Part shown: positions 35,513-48,900 of the stretch, piece after piece
How the letters are laid out: every line of letters starts with the position of its first letter
How positions within the stretch are numbered: the stretch's first letter is position 1
NCBI GenBank assembly: GCA_044223975.1
Contig: JBGALI010000002.1
Coordinates: 1-64,000 of the forward strand
DNA length: 64,000 nucleotides
Direction of reading: 5' to 3'
From: CAZCPB01 sp044223975
GTDB taxonomy: Bacteria > Planctomycetota > Phycisphaerae > Phycisphaerales > UBA1924
Position numbers and translations under genes: made by a program
The notes under the pieces: generated by a model
Seen by the model: the letters and a program-made list of their open reading frames with translations, nothing else
What the model was told of the DNA's origin: nothing
Databases searched by the model: none

Positions 35513-36265
35513 GTGGCGAAGCCTCCCGAGAATCATGCCGGTCACGGTGCTCGTCCCGGGCGCGCCGCGCTGCTGTGGGCGCGGGTGACGGCAGAGCCCG
35601 CGATCCTTGCCGCGGCACTGATTGCGGCGCTCGCCATCCTGGCGTTCGCGAAGATCGCCGACGAGGTGCGCGAAGCCCACACCTTTTCCTTCGACGATCG
35701 GTTCCTCGACCTGCTCCGCAAGAACGGCGAACCGGGACACGCCGTGGGGCCCGTGTGGCTCACCGGGGTCATGCGCGACTTCTCGGCGCTGGGCAGCGCC
35801 GCGGTCGTCTCGCTGGTCGTGCTGAGCACCGTCGGCTACCTCGCTATCCAGCGCCGTCGTCGCGCCGCGTGGACGATCATCGCCGCGTCGGTCGGCGGCA
35901 CGCTCATCGCGGCGGCGCTGAAGCTGGCGTTCAGCCGGCCGCGCCCCGACCTTGCCTTTCACCTGACCGAGGTGGACAGCACATCGTTCCCCAGCGGCCA
36001 CTCGATGGAATCGGCCGTGGTCTACCTGACCCTTGGCGCGATGCTCGCGCGGCTCACTCCGGGGACGCGCGGCAAGGTTTTCGTGCTTGGAGCAGCCTTG
36101 TTCATCACCGGCCTCGTTGGTTTCAGCCGCGCCTTCCTCGGCGTGCACTACGCGACCGATGTCCTGGGCGGGTGGAGCGCGGGGCTTGCCTGGGCACTGA
36201 TCTGCTGGATCGCGGCCCGGAAGCTGCGGCGCGACAATCGCCCGGGCGGCGATGTGGCGAGCTAG
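35513..36265 (+). CDS. PAP2-family membrane phosphatase
   Basis: A 250-residue membrane protein starting with GTG at 35513. The three phosphatase motifs are intact: KLAFSRPRP, FPSGHS and SRAFLGVHYATDVLGG. Members remove phosphate from phosphatidate, undecaprenyl diphosphate or related lipids at the membrane surface; which lipid cannot be said. Its stop codon overlaps the stop of the convergent glycosylase gene within one CTAG. Confidence 0.92.
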   Translation: MAKPPENHAGHGARPGRAALLWARVTAEPAILAAALIAALAILAFAKIADEVREAHTFSFDDRFLDLLRKNGEPGHAVGPVWLTGVMRDFSALGSAAVVSLVVLSTVGYLAIQRRRRAAWTIIAASVGGTLIAAALKLAFSRPRPDLAFHLTEVDSTSFPSGHSMESAVVYLTLGAMLARLTPGTRGKVFVLGAALFITGLVGFSRAFLGVHYATDVLGGWSAGLAWALICWIAARKLRRDNRPGGDVAS

Positions 36266-37512
36266 CGCGGACGGTGCGGGAGGCGGCGAGGCGTCGCGCC
36301 CGCCCACTCACACTCCGAGGCTCCGTTGAACGCGGCGTACTTCTCCAACGCATTGCGCAGTGCCCGTCGACGGGCGCGGGTCTCTTTCACGCCGCGCTCC
36401 CACCACACCCCGCGTACGTGCAGCACGCCCGCGTCCCTGTCGAGCGCCGGGCTCAGGCGGCCGACCAGGCGGGCCCCGTCGGCCGTGTGCTCGAGGATCG
36501 GCAGCACGTAGTACCCGAACTTCCGCTTCTTCTCGGGCACGAACGCTTCGAAGCGGTACTCGAAGCCAAACAGCCGCTGGCAGCGGGCGCGGTCGCGGAT
36601 CAGCGGATCGAACGGGCTGAGCAGGCGGATCTGCCCCGGTTCCATTGCCGCGGCACGCTCGGCGGCCTCCGCGGCGCGGGCTTCCCAATCGGTCACGGCA
36701 AACCCGCTCCGAACCCGCGTGTCAGGCCCCGCGACGGTCGCCGGGACCAGTTCCCCGCGCCGCACCGCCGCGGCACACCACGCCCGTGCCGCGGCCTCGG
36801 GCACGGCGGCCCAGTACGCCGCCAGTTCGCGGGTCGTCGCTACGCCCAGTCGCTCGATCGCCGAGCGGCAGGCCCAGTCGATCAGTTCTTCTTCCGACGG
36901 CGCCGGGTGCGCGTGGACGCCGGGCAGCACCCGCTCGGTGAGGTCGTACACCTTGTGAAAGTTGACGCGCCGCGCGATCGCCAGACGCCCCGCGCGCCAC
37001 CAGTACTCGAGCGCGGCCTTGGCGGGCTTCCAGTCCCACCACGGGCCGCCGGCGTGGCCCTCAGCATCAAAGTCACGCGCCATCCGCGGCCCCTCGGCGC
37101 GGATCCGGGCGAGCACTTCGGCGAGCACCTTGGCGCCCCGCGCGCCGAGTTTCTGGTGGTGCCACCGCGTCGCGGGCCAGCGCTCGACCTGGCGGAAGCG
37201 ATGGTGCCAGTACGGGAACAGCGCGGAGGGAACGACCGACGCGTCGTGGGTCCACTGCTCGAACACCAGCGAGCGCGCGTGAAGATCGTCGAAGGTCGCG
37301 GGCCGGTACGACCCCAGGCGCGACCAGAGGATGTGATGGTGGGCGCGCTCGACGACGTTGATGCTGTCGAGCTGCACGAACCCCAGGCGCGTGATGGTGT
37401 CGAGCACCGCCGCCGGCGACGCGTCTCGGCGCGGGTCGTCAAGGAGTCCCTGGGCACGCAGCAGCAGCGCACGCACGGCGGGCAGCGGGATGGCGGCCGG
37501 AGTCTCGGGCAC
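36262..37512 (-). CDS. YcaQ/AlkX-type DNA glycosylase (HTH_42 winged-helix family)
   Basis: A 416-residue protein. It contains the catalytic QxD motif in GFVQLDSINVVERAHHHIL, the family's WSRLG and FEQWTHDASVVP segments, and a C-terminal FGFEYRFEAFVPEKKRKFGYY. Relatives unhook interstrand DNA crosslinks and excise alkylated bases. I place the start at GTG 37512, just before a helix resembling the usual family start; a longer frame would run into the upstream kinase gene. It lies 58 bases after the kinase stop on the same strand. Confidence 0.88.
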   Translation of the reverse strand: MPETPAAIPLPAVRALLLRAQGLLDDPRRDASPAAVLDTITRLGFVQLDSINVVERAHHHILWSRLGSYRPATFDDLHARSLVFEQWTHDASVVPSALFPYWHHRFRQVERWPATRWHHQKLGARGAKVLAEVLARIRAEGPRMARDFDAEGHAGGPWWDWKPAKAALEYWWRAGRLAIARRVNFHKVYDLTERVLPGVHAHPAPSEEELIDWACRSAIERLGVATTRELAAYWAAVPEAAARAWCAAAVRRGELVPATVAGPDTRVRSGFAVTDWEARAAEAAERAAAMEPGQIRLLSPFDPLIRDRARCQRLFGFEYRFEAFVPEKKRKFGYYVLPILEHTADGARLVGRLSPALDRDAGVLHVRGVWWERGVKETRARRRALRNALEKYAAFNGASECEWAGATPRRLPHRPR

Positions 37513-37570
37513 CGGGACGGAGGGTACCCCCGTTCGATCCGGCGCAGCATCGCGTTCGACCGCGTGCGGC

Positions 37571-40468
<2,898 letters not shown>

Positions 40469-40484
40469 CCGTTGCTCTTCCCGC

Positions 40485-41081
40485 TCACGCCCCGGCCGGG
40501 CCGGGAGTCCCCTCGCCCTCGCGCTGAAACTCCCGCGCCAGCCACGCCCGCGCGTACGCCCAGCGGTTGTTCACGGTCCGATCGGAAATCTCCAGCGCCG
40601 CGGCGGTCTCGGGCACCGACAACCCCGCGAAGAAGCGCAGGCGGACCACGTCCGCCACGTGCGGCTCGTGCTCCTCTAGGCGCCGTATCGCGTCGTCGAA
40701 CGCAAGAACAGTCTCGCCCTGGTCCCGGTCGATGCTGTCCAGGTCGGCCACGTCGCCGATGGCCTCCAGCGGTACGCGCACCACCTCCCCGCCCCGCTTG
40801 ATCCGCCCCCGAGCCCGGGCGTGCTCGATCAGGATGCGCCGCATGGCTTCCGCGGCAGCGTGCAGGTACGCCGCGCGCCCCGACGTGCGGATCAGCTCGT
40901 CGTCCCCCAGCCGCATGTACGCCTCGTGCACCAGCGCGGTCGCCGTGAGCGTGTGCGCCCGGCGCTCGCCCTTCATGTGATTCTGGGCGATGGCACGGAG
41001 GTGGGCGTACACGCTCTCGGCGAGCGGGCCGCTTCGCGCCGGCTTCAAAGCCGGGTTCGGTGAGGGTTCAGGGGGCGGCAC
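40485..41081 (-). CDS. ECF-type RNA polymerase sigma factor (planctomycete ECF/kinase-linked type)
   Basis: 198 residues with a GTG start at 41081. Region 2 (RRAHTLTATALVHEAYMRLG, AYLHAAAEAMRRILIEHARA) and region 4 (EEHEPHVADVVRLRFFAGLS, VPETAAALEISDRTVNNRWA) are both clear and match the PF07638-type ECF group that is expanded in planctomycetes and often coupled to a downstream Ser/Thr kinase, as here. No anti-sigma gene is present next to it. Confidence 0.93.
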   Translation of the reverse strand: MPPPEPSPNPALKPARSGPLAESVYAHLRAIAQNHMKGERRAHTLTATALVHEAYMRLGDDELIRTSGRAAYLHAAAEAMRRILIEHARARGRIKRGGEVVRVPLEAIGDVADLDSIDRDQGETVLAFDDAIRRLEEHEPHVADVVRLRFFAGLSVPETAAALEISDRTVNNRWAYARAWLAREFQREGEGTPGPAGA

Positions 41082-41157
41082 AGATGACCATGGTACCGTT
41101 GAGCGCCCGCCGCCGAGAGAACCAAATCACATTCCCTTCGGGCCGCGGGCCCGTGCG

Positions 41158-41982
41158 CTACTTCCCCGATGTCCCTGCATCCGTCCCGCCTCGCGCCGCT
41201 CGGAGCGTGTACCCGCCGATCTGCCGCTGCAGATAGTCCGGGGCGTTCACGATCAGCGTGCCCTGGTAGAACACGATCGTCCCGCCGTCCCCGCCGCGGT
41301 CCAGCCATTGGTCGGGCTCGACCAGGTCGATCAGGAGCCCCCGGAGCCGCTCGCCGCGCCGCTCGAGCGACGGAGCTTCCACGCCGCCCGGCCCCGCGTT
41401 GGGCACGCCCTGGCTCGTCTCGCGGAACACCGACCCGCCGCCCCCGCCGGCGCGGCTCTGCAACGCGCTCTGAAGATCAAGCTGCGGGGCGTTCGTGAAA
41501 TCGGGAACCTCCCGGAACAGGTCGCGCACGTCGTAGATCTCGAGACGCTTGTACGCGTTCAGGCGACCACGCGGCCCGATCTGCACCGCCCCGCTCGCCG
41601 AAAGCTGCCAGGTGCAGCTTCCGGCCGGCGAATCCTCCAAAGCCTTTTCCAGCACCCGTTCCAGAAGTTGCTGGGCCGTGATGCCGCGGAACGACAGCGT
41701 GATCGATCGCTCCCTGTCCATCCCCGTCGCGTTCGCGTCATCGGCCCACAGCGGCTCGAGCTCGGCCCCCGTCATCTCGGCGATGTACTTGATCGCATCC
41801 TCGAGGCGCTGGCCGCGGAACTCGCCCGTCATGGGCCTGAGCATGCGGCCGAGTGTCGACGGCGCCGAAGCACCGGCGCTCAGGATCGATGTTGAGGGGT
41901 ACCCCGCCGCGTGCACGCTGAAAGCGTGTCCGACCATCCCGGTCAATAGCGCCACCGCCGCGACATGCACGCAGGTCTTCAT
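41158..41982 (-). CDS. Exported protein with STN-like (secretin/TonB N-terminal) domain
   Basis: 274 residues with a signal peptide (about 1-25). Residues 45-140 read as an STN-like beta-alpha domain: FRGQRLEDAIKYIAEMTGAE, then SITLSFRGITAQQLLERVLE. A second segment, KRLEIYDVRDLFREVPDF, and a Gly-rich linker lead to a C-terminal part (GTLIVNAPDYLQRQIGGYTL) that resembles the pairing domains of secretin-type proteins. No barrel domain is present. It lies 76 bases upstream of the ECF sigma gene on the same strand. I cannot assign a specific function. Confidence 0.6.
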   Translation of the reverse strand: MKTCVHVAAVALLTGMVGHAFSVHAAGYPSTSILSAGASAPSTLGRMLRPMTGEFRGQRLEDAIKYIAEMTGAELEPLWADDANATGMDRERSITLSFRGITAQQLLERVLEKALEDSPAGSCTWQLSASGAVQIGPRGRLNAYKRLEIYDVRDLFREVPDFTNAPQLDLQSALQSRAGGGGGSVFRETSQGVPNAGPGGVEAPSLERRGERLRGLLIDLVEPDQWLDRGGDGGTIVFYQGTLIVNAPDYLQRQIGGYTLRAARGGTDAGTSGK

Positions 41983-42181
41983 GGACCGCTCCTGGGTTGG
42001 GGCGGGGCACCTGGCGCCGGCCCGGCGCTCCGGGATGCTCCCGCTGGTTCTCATGCGAATACGCCCGAGCGCGTCAGGGGTTCCCGGCGAATTGGGGAAG
42101 GGACCACGCCGGCGGCAATTCGACGGCGAAGGCCGTGCGAATGGCCGTGTTCCCCACCCCGCGTTGCAGTAGCATGCGCCC

Positions 42182-44428
42182 ATGGTCCGCAGCGCTCTGT
42201 CGATCGCGATGTACGCGGCTCTTTCCGGCGCCGGCGAGCCGCCCCGCCGCGTCGACTTTGACCGTGACATCAGGCCGGTTCTGGCCGACGCGTGCTTCAA
42301 GTGCCACGGCCCTCACGCCGACCAGCGCAAGGCGCGCCTGCGGCTGGACGTACGCGAAGGCCTCTTCGGTCCCACGCGCGACGCGGCCGACCCGGGCCGC
42401 GACCCGACGCTCCCCGCGCGGATCGTCACGCCCGGTGACGCGGCCGCCAGCGAGCTCGCCCGACGCGTGCTCTCTCAGGACGACGACGAGCGCATGCCCC
42501 CGCCCGACGCGGCGCGTCAGCTGACCGCTGACGAGCGGGACCGGCTCGGCCGCTGGATCGCCGAGGGCGCTCCGTGGTCCGGCCACTGGGCCTTCGAGCC
42601 CATCAAGGACCACGCCGAGCCCGTCGTCCACACCGGCGCGTGGTGCCGCAACGGGATCGACCGCTTCATCCTCGCGGCTATCGAATCGCACGCCCCTGCC
42701 GGCTCGCTGTCGCCCGCGCCGGAGGCCGACCGCCGCACGCTCATCCGTCGCCTCAGCCTCGACCTGACCGGGCTGCCGCCCAAGCGCGACGAAATCGCGG
42801 CGTTTCTCGCCGACCAGTCGCCCGGCGCGTACGAGCGCGTGGTTGATCGACTGCTTGCTTCCCCGCGCTTCGGCGAGCACTTTGCGTCGGCGTGGCTGGA
42901 CGCGGCCCGCTACGCCGATTCCAACGGCTTCCAGCTCGACCCCGACCGTACCGCGTGGCCCTGGCGCGACTGGGTCGTCGGCGCGTTCAACGCCAACCTG
43001 CCCTACGACGAGTTCGTCCGCGAGCAGATCGCGGGTGACCTGCTCCCCGGCGCTTCGCAATCGCAGGTGCTCGCCTCGGCCTTCAACCGTAACCACCCCA
43101 TCAACGGCGAGGGCGGGCGCGACATTGAAGAATCGCGCATCGACTACGTGATGGACCGCGTCGACGCCACCAGCACCGTGTTCCTGGGCCTGACCATGTC
43201 GTGCGCCCAGTGCCACGACCACAAGTACGACCCGCTGACGCAGCGCGACTACTACGCGCTGTTTGCGTACTTCAACTCGATCGACGAGGACGGCGGCGGC
43301 GACAAGGGCGACATGCCGCCGCTGCTCGAATACAAGGACGGCGTGGGACACGAACTCAAGGTGATGGTTATGCGCGACCGGCCCGAGCCGCGCGAGACGC
43401 ACATCCTCGTGCGCGGCGCCTGGGATCACCCCGGCGACGCCGTACATCCGGCCACGCCCGCGGCGCTCCCGGCGCTCACCGGCGCGCCCGCCAACCGGCT
43501 GGGCCTGGCGGCATGGATCACCGATCGCACGAACCCCCTCGCCGCCCGCGTGGCGGTGAACCGCCTGTGGCAGCAGGTCTTCGGCACGGGCCTGGTCCGC
43601 ACTCCCGACAACTTCGGCATCCAGGGCGAGCGCCCGACGCACCCTGAACTCCTCGACTGGCTCTCGGTTCGATTCATCGACAGCGGCTGGGACACCAAGG
43701 CGCTGCTCCGCCTGATGGTGACCAGCGCGACCTACCGCCAATCTTCCGCGTGCCCGCCCGCGCTCGTTGAGGCCGACCCCGAGAACCGCCTTCTCGCTCG
43801 CGCTCCGCGGTACCGGCTTCCCGCCGCCGCGATCCGCGACCAGGCGCTGCTGGCTTCCGGCCTGCTGGTTGAGAAGCTCGGTGGCCCGCCCGTCAAGCCC
43901 TACCACCCGGCGGGCGTGTGGGAGGACGTGAGCTTTGGCAGGCTCAAGTACACCCCGGGCACGGGCGAAGACCTCTACCGCCGCAGTCTCTACACCTTCT
44001 GGCGCCGCACCGCCGCGCCCGCCAATCTCTTCGATGTGCCTCTGCGGCAGCGCTGCTCGGTCCGCGTGATCCGCACCAACACTCCGCTCCAGGCGCTGGT
44101 GACGATGAACGACGTCACCTACACCGAGGCCGCCGCGGCACTGGCCGAGAGATCGATCCGCGAGGGCGGCACTCGCGATGCCGAGCGCCTTGCGTGGGCG
44201 TTCGAGACCGTCCTCTGCCGCCCGCCCCGTGCCGCCGAGTCCCACATCCTTGAATCTCGCCTAAACACTCTTCGTGCGTATTACGCGCAGCATCCTGAAG
44301 AGGCTCAAGCCGCGGCGTGCGCGGGCGAGCGCGCCGACCCTGCCGCCGATCGCTTCGTCGAGGTTGCTGCGTACGCCGGCGTGATGGATGTAATCTTCAA
44401 CCTTGATGAGACCCTGACCCGCGAGTGA
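42182..44428 (+). CDS. Planctomycete cytochrome-type DUF1549/DUF1553 protein
   Basis: A 748-residue exported protein. It opens with VDFDRDIRPVLADACFKCHG, a single haem-binding CFKCH (Cys38-Cys41-His42) of the PSCyt1 domain, followed by PSCyt2/DUF1549 (DRRTLIRRLSLDLTGLPPKR) and PSD1/DUF1553 (VNRLWQQVFGTGLVRTPDNF; TPLQALVTMND). The protein is shorter than many relatives, which carry an extra sandwich domain. Such proteins always sit beside DUF1501 genes, as here (10 bases). Proposed roles include redox-linked polysaccharide breakdown, but none is proven. Confidence 0.93.
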   Translation: MVRSALSIAMYAALSGAGEPPRRVDFDRDIRPVLADACFKCHGPHADQRKARLRLDVREGLFGPTRDAADPGRDPTLPARIVTPGDAAASELARRVLSQDDDERMPPPDAARQLTADERDRLGRWIAEGAPWSGHWAFEPIKDHAEPVVHTGAWCRNGIDRFILAAIESHAPAGSLSPAPEADRRTLIRRLSLDLTGLPPKRDEIAAFLADQSPGAYERVVDRLLASPRFGEHFASAWLDAARYADSNGFQLDPDRTAWPWRDWVVGAFNANLPYDEFVREQIAGDLLPGASQSQVLASAFNRNHPINGEGGRDIEESRIDYVMDRVDATSTVFLGLTMSCAQCHDHKYDPLTQRDYYALFAYFNSIDEDGGGDKGDMPPLLEYKDGVGHELKVMVMRDRPEPRETHILVRGAWDHPGDAVHPATPAALPALTGAPANRLGLAAWITDRTNPLAARVAVNRLWQQVFGTGLVRTPDNFGIQGERPTHPELLDWLSVRFIDSGWDTKALLRLMVTSATYRQSSACPPALVEADPENRLLARAPRYRLPAAAIRDQALLASGLLVEKLGGPPVKPYHPAGVWEDVSFGRLKYTPGTGEDLYRRSLYTFWRRTAAPANLFDVPLRQRCSVRVIRTNTPLQALVTMNDVTYTEAAAALAERSIREGGTRDAERLAWAFETVLCRPPRAAESHILESRLNTLRAYYAQHPEEAQAAACAGERADPAADRFVEVAAYAGVMDVIFNLDETLTRE

Positions 44429-44438
44429 CGAGAGCCCC

Positions 44439-45893
44439 ATGGACCCGAGATTCCTCCCCCATCTCGCCATGACGCGCCGCCAGTTTCTCGGGCGCGGCTG
44501 CGCCGGCGTGGGCTCCGCGGCATTGGCCATGATGCTCGCCGATGCGGCGCGAGCACAGCCCGGCGCATCATCATCCACGCCGCCTCCGTGGTCGGTTGGG
44601 GGTGCTCCCCGCGCCAAGCGCGTCATCATGCTCACGCAGGCCGGCGCTCCCTCCCAGATCGATCTCTTCGATTACAAGCCCGGCCTGGTCCCGCTCCGCG
44701 GCCAGCTCATCCCCGACTCCGTGCGCATGGGCCAGCGCGTCACGACCATGACCTCCGGCCAGGCTCAGAAGCTCCTCCCCAGCGAGTTCAAATTCGCGCA
44801 GCACGGCTCGTCCGGCGCGTGGATGTCCGAGCTGGTCCCGCACATGGCCAGGATCGCCGACGACCTCACGTTCGTGAAGTCGGTGAACACCGAGCAGATC
44901 AACCACGCCCCGGCGATGACCTTTTTCCAGACCGGCCACCAGATCCCCGGCCGCCCCTGCCTGGGCGCGTGGACCGTCTACGGCCTGGGCTCCGACAACA
45001 AGGACCTGCCGGGCTTTGTGGTCATGGTCTCCAAGGACGTCGAGCGCACCTGCGACCAGCCGCTGTACGAGCACCTCTGGAGCGCCGGGTTCCTCCCTGC
45101 CGAGCACCAGGGCGTCAAGCTCCGCGCCGGGCGCGACCCGGTGCTCTACCTGCCCAACCCCGACGGCGTCTCGCGCGAGGTGCGCCGCGGCCAGCTCGAC
45201 GATCTTGCCGTGCTCAACGCGGCGCACTTCGCCGACACCAGCGACCCCGAGATCACCGCCCGCATCGCCCAGTACGAGCTGGCGTTCCGCATGCAGATGT
45301 CGGTCCCGGACCTTGTCGATCTCAAGGACGAGCCCGACGAGACCTTCGAGCTCTACGGCCCGGCCGCGCGGCGCCCCGGCTCCTACGCCGCCAACTGCGT
45401 GATGGCGCGGCGCTTGGCCGAGCGCGGCGTGCGCTTCATCCAGCTCTACCACGTCGGCTGGGACCAGCACCGCCACCTGCCCGAGCAGCTCCGCATCCAG
45501 TGCGAGCACACCGACCAGGCCTCGGCGGCGCTCATCACCGATCTCAAGCGCCGCGGCATGCTCGACGACACGCTCGTCGTGTGGGGCGGCGAGTTCGGCC
45601 GATCCCCCGTCGGTCAGGGCGACATCGATCAGCCCGACCACGGGCGCGACCATCACCCGCGCTGTTTCACCGTCTGGCTTGCCGGCGGCGGCGTCAAGCC
45701 CGGGATCACTCACGGCGAGACCGACGAGTTCGGGTTCAACATCGCGCGCGACGGCGTCCACGTGCACGACCTGCACGCGACCGTTCTGCATCTGCTGGGC
45801 ATCGACCACGAGCGCTTCACGTACCTCTACCAGGGCCGCCGATTCCGTCTCACGGACGTCTCGGGCAAGGTCGTAAGCGAGCTGATCGCCTGA
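44439..45893 (+). CDS. Tat-exported DUF1501 protein
   Basis: 484 residues. A twin-arginine signal (Arg13-Arg14 in MTRRQFLGRG) precedes a sulfatase/alkaline-phosphatase-like DUF1501 domain: VIMLTQAGAPSQIDLFDYKP, FIQLYHVGWDQHRHLPEQ and VVWGGEFGRSPVGQ, then DHGRDHHPRCFTVWLAGGG. Conserved Asp and His residues suggest metal binding. It forms an operon with the preceding cytochrome-type gene; the two products are probably functional partners in the periplasm. Confidence 0.95.
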   Translation: MDPRFLPHLAMTRRQFLGRGCAGVGSAALAMMLADAARAQPGASSSTPPPWSVGGAPRAKRVIMLTQAGAPSQIDLFDYKPGLVPLRGQLIPDSVRMGQRVTTMTSGQAQKLLPSEFKFAQHGSSGAWMSELVPHMARIADDLTFVKSVNTEQINHAPAMTFFQTGHQIPGRPCLGAWTVYGLGSDNKDLPGFVVMVSKDVERTCDQPLYEHLWSAGFLPAEHQGVKLRAGRDPVLYLPNPDGVSREVRRGQLDDLAVLNAAHFADTSDPEITARIAQYELAFRMQMSVPDLVDLKDEPDETFELYGPAARRPGSYAANCVMARRLAERGVRFIQLYHVGWDQHRHLPEQLRIQCEHTDQASAALITDLKRRGMLDDTLVVWGGEFGRSPVGQGDIDQPDHGRDHHPRCFTVWLAGGGVKPGITHGETDEFGFNIARDGVHVHDLHATVLHLLGIDHERFTYLYQGRRFRLTDVSGKVVSELIA

Positions 45894-45912
45894 ACGGCCG
45901 CGAGCGCCGAGG

Positions 45913-48900
45913 CTACTTCGGCCTGTACCGGTAGTAGACCTCGAGACTCAGCGTGCACACCGCGGTCTGGTAGATCCGCCCGCCCATGCGCGACCAGCGG
46001 TCTTGCGGGTCCCAGCTTCCCGCGGCCGCGCCGTCCTGGCGCTGGTGGCCCACGAGTTCGGGCACCAGCGCCCCGTTCCACGCGCTCCACGATTCGCCCT
46101 GGTGCTCAAAGAGCGCGAGCGTCGCGTAGTACCAGTGCAGCGTTGGCGCTCCCTCCGTCCACTTCGGCGGCGTCGAGAGCACGTACCGGGCCGATTCGAT
46201 CATCATCGGCTCGGTCCGCGCGTGGCCCACGAGCTGGCGCACGAACATCGCCTCGGCCGTCATCTCGACGCTTGGCGCATCGCTCTTGCGGTAGGCGTAC
46301 CGCCCGGGCGTGCCCGGCGCGCTCACGTAGCCGAGCCACTTCTCGGCACTCGCGAACGTGTCGGTGGGCACCTTGATGCCCGCGCGCCGCGCACTCTCGA
46401 CCGCCATCACCAGCCAGCCCAGCACCGCGGTGTCACCGCCCGCCGCGCCCCGCGCCGACGCTCCAAGCACGAACGCCACCGCCCGGCGGGCCGGGTCGGT
46501 GAGCCCCTGGTCCCCCGTCATCGCCAGCGCCTCGCACAGCGCGACCGTCGCCACCGTCTGACCGTACATCGTCTCGCCGCGGCGCAGGTCGCCGTTGGGC
46601 GCCTGCCGCTGCACCAGCCACCGGATCCCGCGCGCTACCACCTCGCGGTAGGGCCCATCGCCCTGGTGCGTGTGACCGGCGCCCAGGTAGCAGAGCAGCG
46701 CCATGCTCGTCATCGCGGCATCGGCATCGAACTCCGACGCACCGCCGCACGCGCCGCAGCGGTCGTCGAACCCCTTCCCCGTCCAGCGTCCGTCCGTTTC
46801 CTGATGGCGCGCGAACCACTCGAGCGCGAGCCCGACCGCGCGCTCGGTCTCGGCGCTGCCGCCCATCTTCTCCAGCACCTGCCCGCGCACCTCGGGGGCC
46901 CGCTGCGCAAACGTCTCGACCGGGGTCACCGGTCCGCTCGGCAGTTCCGGGATGCGCAGACCCGAGAGGTCATCCGCGCTGCGCGCTGGGGCCGGGGCCG
47001 CGCCCGAGGCCATCGTTGCCGCGGGCGTTGGGCGTTCGATGGCGCCGGGATCGGCGTCGGTCAAGCGTCCCGGCACGCCCGCATCGCCGGACCCGCCGCG
47101 GACGGGAGCCGCGATCACCACCGGCCTGCTGGTCACGGCCGCGCTGGGCGCCACGCCCGCCGCGTACGAGGGTGCCAACGGCATGACCTCCGGGCTTGCC
47201 GCGGCAGGCTCTGTTGACGCTCGGCCGCCACGACCGGGCGCCACGACCGGCATGGCCGGCAACGGCGCGTCCTTCTGTGCACCCGCGGGGGTCGCCATCT
47301 GCCGCGGCGCGAGGCTGGCCGCGAGCGACGGTGGGTCTGACGCGCTTTCCATGGCGCTCGACACCCGCGTCGCCTCCGCACCCACTGCCGCGCCCGGCAA
47401 CTTCACATCAAACCGCACCAGCTCCGGCGAGCCGCCGCTGACGGGCGCGGCCGCGGCCTCGGGCGCGGTTGCGCTGGTCGATCGCGCCGCAGGCTCCGTC
47501 ATCGCCACGGGCACGACCGCGGAGCGCGGCAGCGAGACGTCGCTCACGCTCTCCGCTGAACGCGCCGGAGCGACCAGGGCCGCCGGAGATGATTCCCGCA
47601 CGCTCGGCGCCTCGCTTTCAGACTTTGCTGCAAGCCGCTGGCGATCGACCGACCGCTCACCCCGCGGCAGGTCGATCGCTTCACTGCGCGAGGCGGTGGG
47701 CCGCTCGAGCACTCCTGCTGATGGAAGCGGCGCGTCCGCCGCGGGCGTGGACGCCTTGGCCTCTTCGTGCGCTTGTACGGCCTCTCTGGCTCGCGGCAGC
47801 GCCGCGTCGATCGGTTCGGTCCTCGCCGCCGGCAAGGCGCTCTCCGTCGGCGACGTCGGTTCCTTCGGGGCCGCTTCGGTCGGCTTCACTTCCACGGGAG
47901 CCGCGACCGGCATCATCAGCGCCGGAAGCATCGTCTCCACGCTCCGCGATTGCACAGGAGCACTCTCGATCCCCGCCGCCACCAACTCGGGCAGCGGCGC
48001 GCGCACGCTCACGCCCGATGCCGGCGCCAGGATCTGCGCTCCCACCTCCGATGAGACGCCCGACGACGCCAGGATCACCCGCGTTCCGCCCTCGTGCCGC
48101 ACGGCGTCGATGATGCCGGATCCGACCTTCCACACCGCCAGCCCCGACGCCAGCATCGCGTGGATCAGGAGCGACACCAGCACGCACCGCGCCAGCAGGC
48201 TCAATTGCCCGATCCGCCGGCGCCACGCCTCGCTCCGCAGGATGCGCAGCAGGAGGTACAGGGCCAGCCCCATCGCGACCAGAAGCAGCAGCCAGGGCCA
48301 GACCGATTCCCATGCCGCGGCAAGGTTTTTGCCCTGGCCCGTGCGCTCGAATTCCGAGTACACCTCGCGCGACACCGTGACCCACAGGGCGTAGCGGGCG
48401 CGCTCAGCCGTCGCCGTTGCCGCCGCAGCCTCGCCGGCCGCGCCATCGCGTCCGCGATCAGAGCTGAAGTACAACCTGAACCCGTCCGCGCTAAGCCCTG
48501 GGTCCATGTCGTTGGCCGCGGAATTCACTGCCGCGCCGAGATTCTCGGGCGCGCCAACGGCTCCACGCAGCAGACGCGCCCGCCACAGGTCGAACCCGCC
48601 CAGTCCGCCCGGCCGGTCCGACGCGAAGTACAGGAAGTCACCGCCGGGGCTGACCGCCGGCGCCCCTTCATCGTGGTCGGTGTTAATCGCGTCAATCGCC
48701 ACGGCCTGTGCCGGTTCGCCCGAGCGCAGGTCGCTTGAGTACAGGTCATAGTCCCGCCGCCCGCGCTCCTCGCGCAGCGTGGCGCTCCATCCTTCGGGCG
48801 GCGCCGGCGACCCGCGCTCGCGGTCCCGGTTCGACGAGAAGTAGAGCGTGGCCCCGTCGGGCGAGAGCGCGGGGCCGTACTCGTTCCAGCCTGTGTTCAC

